From the NCBI GenBank assembly GCA_001818895.1, contig MHLB01000023.1, positions 1,121-7,595 on the forward strand: DNA of 6,475 nt. The letters are read 5' to 3'. The DNA comes from Candidatus Liptonbacteria bacterium RIFCSPLOWO2_01_FULL_53_13 (GTDB lineage: Bacteria > Patescibacteriota > Minisyncoccia > UBA6257 > 2-01-FULL-56-20). The translations under genes were made by a program, and so were the position numbers. Below are positions 3,683-6,475 of this stretch, one piece after another. The notes beneath the pieces are model-generated. The model was given only the letters and a program-made list of their open reading frames with translations. It was not told where the DNA came from and did not search any database. The stretch's first letter is position 1. Every line of letters begins with the position of its first letter.

Positions 3683-4549
3683 TCACTGAGAATTCAGCGC
3701 ATAAAAATTCTCAAATAATTTCGTGACTAAGATGGGGCCCGTGCCGCCGGGGGTGGGGGTGTAGAAGGCCGGTGAATGGTGAATGGTGAATGGTGAATGG
3801 TGGGAATTAGATAATGACGAAGGGTCAAAATCGCCGCACGTTTCTTTCCTCATTTCTCCTTTCTCATTTCTCATTTCTTTTGTCCCATACCCGAAGTCAA
3901 TCACGCCCGCGCCGTCCTGAAGCATATCGGGCGTCACGAGTCCCGCATGGCCGGTGCCAAGAATAACAATATCTGCGTGTTTTAAAAGTGCCAAGTCGCT
4001 CGCGCGCCCCAAAAGGAAGATTTCTTTCGCTTTGCCCATAAGCCAATTCAAGACCGGTTTGCCGATGAGAATCCCCGACCCTATCACCGCGAACTTTTTT
4101 TCTTTCACCTCTATTTTCATCGCACGGAGAATTTCCTCAACCGCACCCACCGCGGGAGCGATAACGGGATTGCGCCCGGTATAGAATGCGCCGAGCGCTC
4201 GTTCTCCGAGCACGTCCGCGTCTTTTTCTTGCGGGATTGCGTTCAAGAGCGCGTGGCGGTTCACGCCTTCGGGGAGCGGGAGCTGGACAATTGCCCCGCC
4301 GCATGATTTCTGGAGCGCGATCCGCCCCACCTCCGCGCGCAGTTTGTCGGTGCCCATTGCGGCATCAAGTTTGTAAATCCGGTAATCAACGCCGAGATTC
4401 CGCGCGGTTTTTTCTTTGATTGCTTGGAAGCTGGCGGACGCCGGGTCATCGCCGATAAGAATGCCCGCGAAAAACTTTTTCGGTGCGGGCTTCTCCTTGA
4501 GCCGAGCAAGGATGCCATTCGCGATTTGTTGGCCGTCAATGATTTGCAT
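3683..4549 (-). CDS. folD: FolD, methylene-THF dehydrogenase / methenyl-THF cyclohydrolase (288 aa, repeat-expanded)
   Basis: FolD interconverts 5,10-methylene-, methenyl- and 10-formyl-tetrahydrofolate in the cytoplasm. Family landmarks are present: IGDDPASASFQAIKEK with catalytic Lys45, VQLPLPEGVN (88-97), QEKDADVLG (107-115) for KDVDG, the Rossmann turn GSGILIGKPV (157-166), VIDFGYG, and TPTPGGTGP (264-272). Oddities: the usual Tyr of Y-V-x-x-K is Phe41, the PCTP element is replaced by APAV (131-134), and the usual GRS of the dinucleotide site is GSG, so the NADP-contacting Arg is missing. NAD use is possible but inferred. Residues ~225-236 (EMRNEKGEMRKE) and ~250-260 (HHSPFTIHHSP) are translated heptamer repeats. 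They lengthen the loops on either side of the GDFD element. Total length still matches the family (~280-290) because the N-terminal part is short. It follows glyA by 48 bases with only a weak SD (GAGA), probably in the same operon. Confidence 0.92.
   Translation of the reverse strand: MQIIDGQQIANGILARLKEKPAPKKFFAGILIGDDPASASFQAIKEKTARNLGVDYRIYKLDAAMGTDKLRAEVGRIALQKSCGGAIVQLPLPEGVNRHALLNAIPQEKDADVLGERALGAFYTGRNPVIAPAVGAVEEILRAMKIEVKEKKFAVIGSGILIGKPVLNWLMGKAKEIFLLGRASDLALLKHADIVILGTGHAGLVTPDMLQDGAGVIDFGYGTKEMRNEKGEMRKETCGDFDPSSLSNSHHSPFTIHHSPAFYTPTPGGTGPILVTKLFENFYALNSQ
3771..3798 (-). repeat. Heptamer tract B: GGTGAAT x4 (plus strand) inside folD
   Basis: Four perfect copies of GGTGAAT (plus-strand sense) fill 3771-3798, with a partial fifth (GGTG) after. 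On the folD strand the unit is ATTCACC, and 7-nt periodicity read in codons gives a 7-residue pattern, HHSPFTI then HHSP. The tract lies just before the conserved TPTPGG motif. Confidence 0.9.
3849..3876 (-). repeat. Heptamer tract C: CTCATTT x4 (one variant) inside folD
   Basis: Plus-strand units are CTCATTT, CTCCTTT, CTCATTT and CTCATTT (3849-3876), so three are exact and one has an A-to-C change. On the folD strand the unit is AAATGAG, translated as EMRNEKGEMR. The tract lies between the VIDFGYG strand and the GDFD element, about 50 bases from tract B. Confidence 0.88.
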
Positions 4550-4563
4550 TTACGTCTCGTTTC

Positions 4564-4591
4564 TATACCCTATCATCTAAAACCTATAACC
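4564..4591 (-). repeat. Heptamer tract D in the glyA-folD spacer
   Basis: In plus-strand sense the units are TATACCC, TATCATC, TAAAACC and TATAACC: four heptamers in 28 bases, two of them diverged. The 16 bases CTAAAACCTATAACCT (4577-4592) are identical to 2455-2470. The tract occupies more than half of the 48-base gap before the folD start, so it lies in the folD leader. Confidence 0.75.
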
Positions 4592-4597
4592 TCATTT

Positions 4598-5920
4598 TCA
4601 CATCCCCGGCACCGGGAACTGCAGGGCAATGTCTTTCACCTGTTGCTTCACTTCCGCGATGAGCGGGTGCGCATCCAGCGTCGCGACAAAATCCTTTACG
4701 GCCTGCGCGCGAAGCGTTTTGTCCTCCGGCAGTTCGGCCGCAGAGAATGCGTGGAAAATCTTCGCGATCAGCTTCCCTGCTTTTCTCATTTCATCTTCCT
4801 TCATGCCCCGGGCGGTTAGGACGGGGGTTCCGATTCTCACTCCGGACGGGTAATAAGGCGGCGCGGGGTCATTGGGAATCGGCTGTTTGTTCACGCTTAT
4901 TTCCGCCGCCTCAAGCGCCTTCTCAATGAATATCCCCCTCCCCGGTCCAAAAGGACGCATGTCAACCATGAGCAAATGATTATCAGTGCCTCCGGAAATC
5001 AGTTTCAGCCCTTCGGAGATGAGCGTTTCGGCAAGCGCATGGGAATTCTTAATGATCTGCTCGGCATATGCCTTGAACGTCGGCGTTTTCGCTTCTTTGA
5101 GCGCGACGGCGATCGCGGCAATGGTGTGCTCGTGCGGACCACCCTGCATGCCGGGAAAAACTCCTTTGTCTATTTGTTCTTTGTATCCCTGTTTGCAGAA
5201 AATCATCGCCCCGCGCGGGCCGCGCAATGTCTTGTGGGTGGTCGTTGTCACTACGTCGGTGAACGGAAAAGGCGAAGGATGAACGCCGCCGATCACCAAT
5301 GCCGAAATGTGTGAGATATCCGCCATGGAAATCGCTCCGACGGATTTTGCGATGTCATGGAATTTTTTGAAATCAATCACGCGCGGGTATGACGTGAAGC
5401 CCGAGATAATGAGCTTCGGCTTGTGCTCGGCGGCTATTTTCGCTATCGCATCGTAATCAAGCGTTTCGCTCTTGGCATCCACTTCGTAAGGAACGATCTT
5501 GAACGCCTTTGCCGAAAGATTCATCGGATTCCCATGCGTCAAATGCCCGCCATGGTCCAGGCGAAGAGCCATAATCGTATCCCCCAACTGAAGCAGCCCG
5601 ATGTACACGGCAAGATTCGCAGGGCTACCGGAATAGGGCTGGACGTTCACGTGGTAATCCTCTGCATGGAAAACTTCTCTCGCTCGTTTCTGGCAAAGCC
5701 GTTCTATGGCATCAACGTTCACGCATCCGCCGTAGTATCGCCGCCCCGGATAGTTCTCGGCGTATTTGTTGTTGAGAATGCTCCCGTTCGCTTCCAAAAC
5801 GGCCTCTGATGCATAGCTCTCCGACGGAATCATCTCAAATCCTTCGTTCTGTCGCACGGCTTCTTTTTCTATGAGCGCGGCGATTTCTGGATCCTCTTTC
5901 TGTAATATGGTGGTGTGCAT
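4598..5920 (-). CDS. glyA: Serine hydroxymethyltransferase, 440 aa
   Basis: GlyA is a PLP enzyme that converts serine and tetrahydrofolate to glycine and 5,10-methylene-tetrahydrofolate. It is full length: MIPSESYAS (30-38, usually IASENFVS), NKYAENYPGRRYYGGC (51-66), the VNVQPYSGSPANLAVY region (91-106), ADISHISALV with Asp201 and His204, and VTTTTHKTLRGPRG (224-237) with Lys230 as the Schiff-base lysine. FPGMQGGPHEH (255-265) and SGVRIGTPVLTARG (359-372), with the carboxylate-binding Arg, are intact. The SESY and SHISAL variants are small departures from the standard SENF and AHIAGL and fit a divergent lineage. The start ATG is set by a promoter immediately upstream. There is no SD, and the mRNA may be leaderless. 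FolD, which uses the methylene-THF product, follows. Confidence 0.97.
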   Translation of the reverse strand: MHTTILQKEDPEIAALIEKEAVRQNEGFEMIPSESYASEAVLEANGSILNNKYAENYPGRRYYGGCVNVDAIERLCQKRAREVFHAEDYHVNVQPYSGSPANLAVYIGLLQLGDTIMALRLDHGGHLTHGNPMNLSAKAFKIVPYEVDAKSETLDYDAIAKIAAEHKPKLIISGFTSYPRVIDFKKFHDIAKSVGAISMADISHISALVIGGVHPSPFPFTDVVTTTTHKTLRGPRGAMIFCKQGYKEQIDKGVFPGMQGGPHEHTIAAIAVALKEAKTPTFKAYAEQIIKNSHALAETLISEGLKLISGGTDNHLLMVDMRPFGPGRGIFIEKALEAAEISVNKQPIPNDPAPPYYPSGVRIGTPVLTARGMKEDEMRKAGKLIAKIFHAFSAAELPEDKTLRAQAVKDFVATLDAHPLIAEVKQQVKDIALQFPVPGM

Positions 5921-5927
5921 GAGTGGT

Positions 5928-5956
5928 ATGGTATCACTTCTCCCCTCTCTCTACAA
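5928..5956 (-). promoter_or_regulatory. Promoter of glyA-folD, placing the start at or next to the ATG
   Basis: On the minus strand, TTGTAG (5956-5951) and TACCAT (5933-5928) are separated by 17 bases, and TGA (5936-5934) precedes the -10 as an extended element. Only seven bases separate the -10 from ATG 5920, so transcription would start at the start codon or one base before. This implies a leaderless message. The hexamers are imperfect (3/6 and 4/6). Confidence 0.45.
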
Positions 5957-5969
5957 TTGTTTTTTGATT

Positions 5970-6449
5970 TCAGTTTCTAAATGATCTTTCGGCTCCTTCT
6001 GCAAGATACACGTTCCTAACTCCCGCCGCGATTATCGCGTCCCAACAAGGCTTACAACACCACCAGTGCCCCCAAAGGTAAATATCGGCCTCCCGCGAAT
6101 CTGAATTCTTAACCCGCGCGTTGCGAATGACAACCTGCTCGCTATGTTGCGCCGGAGAAGCGCACCCCGGACAAAGCCAGTAACGCGTGCCCGTCTTTAT
6201 GTGAAGAAAACGGCGCAGGCAAAATTTTGTCCGGTGGAATTCAAGCAATGCGGGATTTTTGAACGATGCTTGATTCGCTCCTTCGGCGAGCACCCTTCCG
6301 TCGCGCACCAGGACCGAACCGGTGGGGTGGTTTTTGTCGGTGGATTGCTCCTCGCACACGCGCCGTGCTTCGCGCATCATCGGATGCGAGGAGGGTACGT
6401 AGCCGAAACTCCTCCCCTCGGGCAGATAAGGATAATTGACGTTTCCCAT
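5970..6449 (-). CDS. dCMP/cytidine deaminase-family zinc protein, 159 aa
   Basis: This is a member of the zinc-dependent cytidine/deoxycytidylate deaminase fold. The core shows HPTGSVLVRDGRVLAEGANQ (41-60), the usual P-x-G-x-V strand; QHSEQVVIRNA with His102 and catalytic Glu104 (H-x-E); and CCKPCWDAIIAAGVRNVYL with Cys132 and Cys135 as the C-x-x-C zinc ligands. A long insert before H-x-E carries Cys77, Cys93 and Cys96 (FCLRRF...LCPGC), as in dCMP deaminases that hold a second structural zinc. The substrate is inferred; a dUMP-forming role suits the glyA-folD neighbours. The H-S-E in place of H-A-E and the CCKPC in place of PCxxC are unusual. The start ATG 6449 follows a TATGAT (-10) by 15 bases and has no SD. 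The gene is separated from glyA by 49 bases that carry the glyA promoter. Confidence 0.82.
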   Translation of the reverse strand: MGNVNYPYLPEGRSFGYVPSSHPMMREARRVCEEQSTDKNHPTGSVLVRDGRVLAEGANQASFKNPALLEFHRTKFCLRRFLHIKTGTRYWLCPGCASPAQHSEQVVIRNARVKNSDSREADIYLWGHWWCCKPCWDAIIAAGVRNVYLAEGAERSFRN

Positions 6450-6464
6450 CGTGGCTCTTATGCT

Positions 6465-6470
6465 ATCATA
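6465..6470 (-). promoter_or_regulatory. Candidate -10 box of the deaminase gene
   Basis: On the minus strand, TATGAT (6470-6465) is one base from consensus and ends 15 bases before ATG 6449, giving a leader of roughly eight bases and no SD. The -35 region falls outside the window, so this is only half a promoter. Confidence 0.4.
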
Positions 6471-6475
6471 TCTCT

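Noticed and set aside
4424..5809. Several plus-strand frames opposite folD and glyA
   Set aside because: They are antisense to strongly supported enzymes and have no recognisable domains or start signals.
4598..6449. Alternative code with TGA as glycine
   Set aside because: TGA ends three well-defined genes at their expected family lengths, so the standard bacterial code fits.

Overview
The window looks like a small-genome, non-model bacterium. The best guess is a Candidate Phyla Radiation (Patescibacteria/Parcubacteria-like) lineage. This is inferred from compact single-domain genes, short spacers, several tRNA genes scattered among unrelated enzymes, mostly weak or absent Shine-Dalgarno (SD) sites, and divergent versions of universal enzymes. 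No ribosomal RNA marker is present to settle it. TGA is the natural stop of three genes (the deaminase, glyA and folD), which argues against the UGA-glycine code of SR1/Gracilibacteria.

Layout: (1) 1-300 holds the last S1 domain of a ribosomal-protein-S1-like gene and an intrinsic terminator. (2) 415-657 is an unrecognised 80-residue gene with the only strong SD in the window, followed by a second orphan SD and an inverted repeat. (3) 749-1362 holds tRNA-Phe(GAA), then a Nudix hydrolase behind an extended -10 promoter with almost no leader. (4) 1423-2447 is a minus-strand unit, with a good sigma70-type promoter, tRNA-Pro(UGG), an HD-domain phosphohydrolase and an acylphosphatase. (5) 2449-2713 carries tRNA-Arg(UCU), a structured spacer and tRNA-Val(UAC), divergent from tRNA-Pro. 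(6) 2779-3630 is an endonuclease/exonuclease/phosphatase (EEP) family enzyme, convergent with the next block. (7) 6449-3683 on the minus strand is a dCMP/cytidine-type deaminase, glyA and folD.

Function: GlyA and FolD are successive users of methylene-tetrahydrofolate, and a deaminase that made dUMP would feed the same thymidylate step. The block reads as a one-carbon and pyrimidine supply module, by inference from order and family. The HD phosphohydrolase and Nudix enzyme may add nucleotide clean-up.

The most unusual signal is a set of four tracts, each about four tandem heptamers (28 nt), with different unit sequences. Two lie in spacers and two lie inside folD, where they are translated as extra loops. 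A different repeat-like, direct-repeat-bounded segment is translated within the EEP gene. The spacers also carry palindromes (2563-2623 and 3637-3672). I found no CRISPR array, transposase, phage gene or evident defence system. The novelty here is in repeats and gene expression signals rather than a new multi-gene machine.
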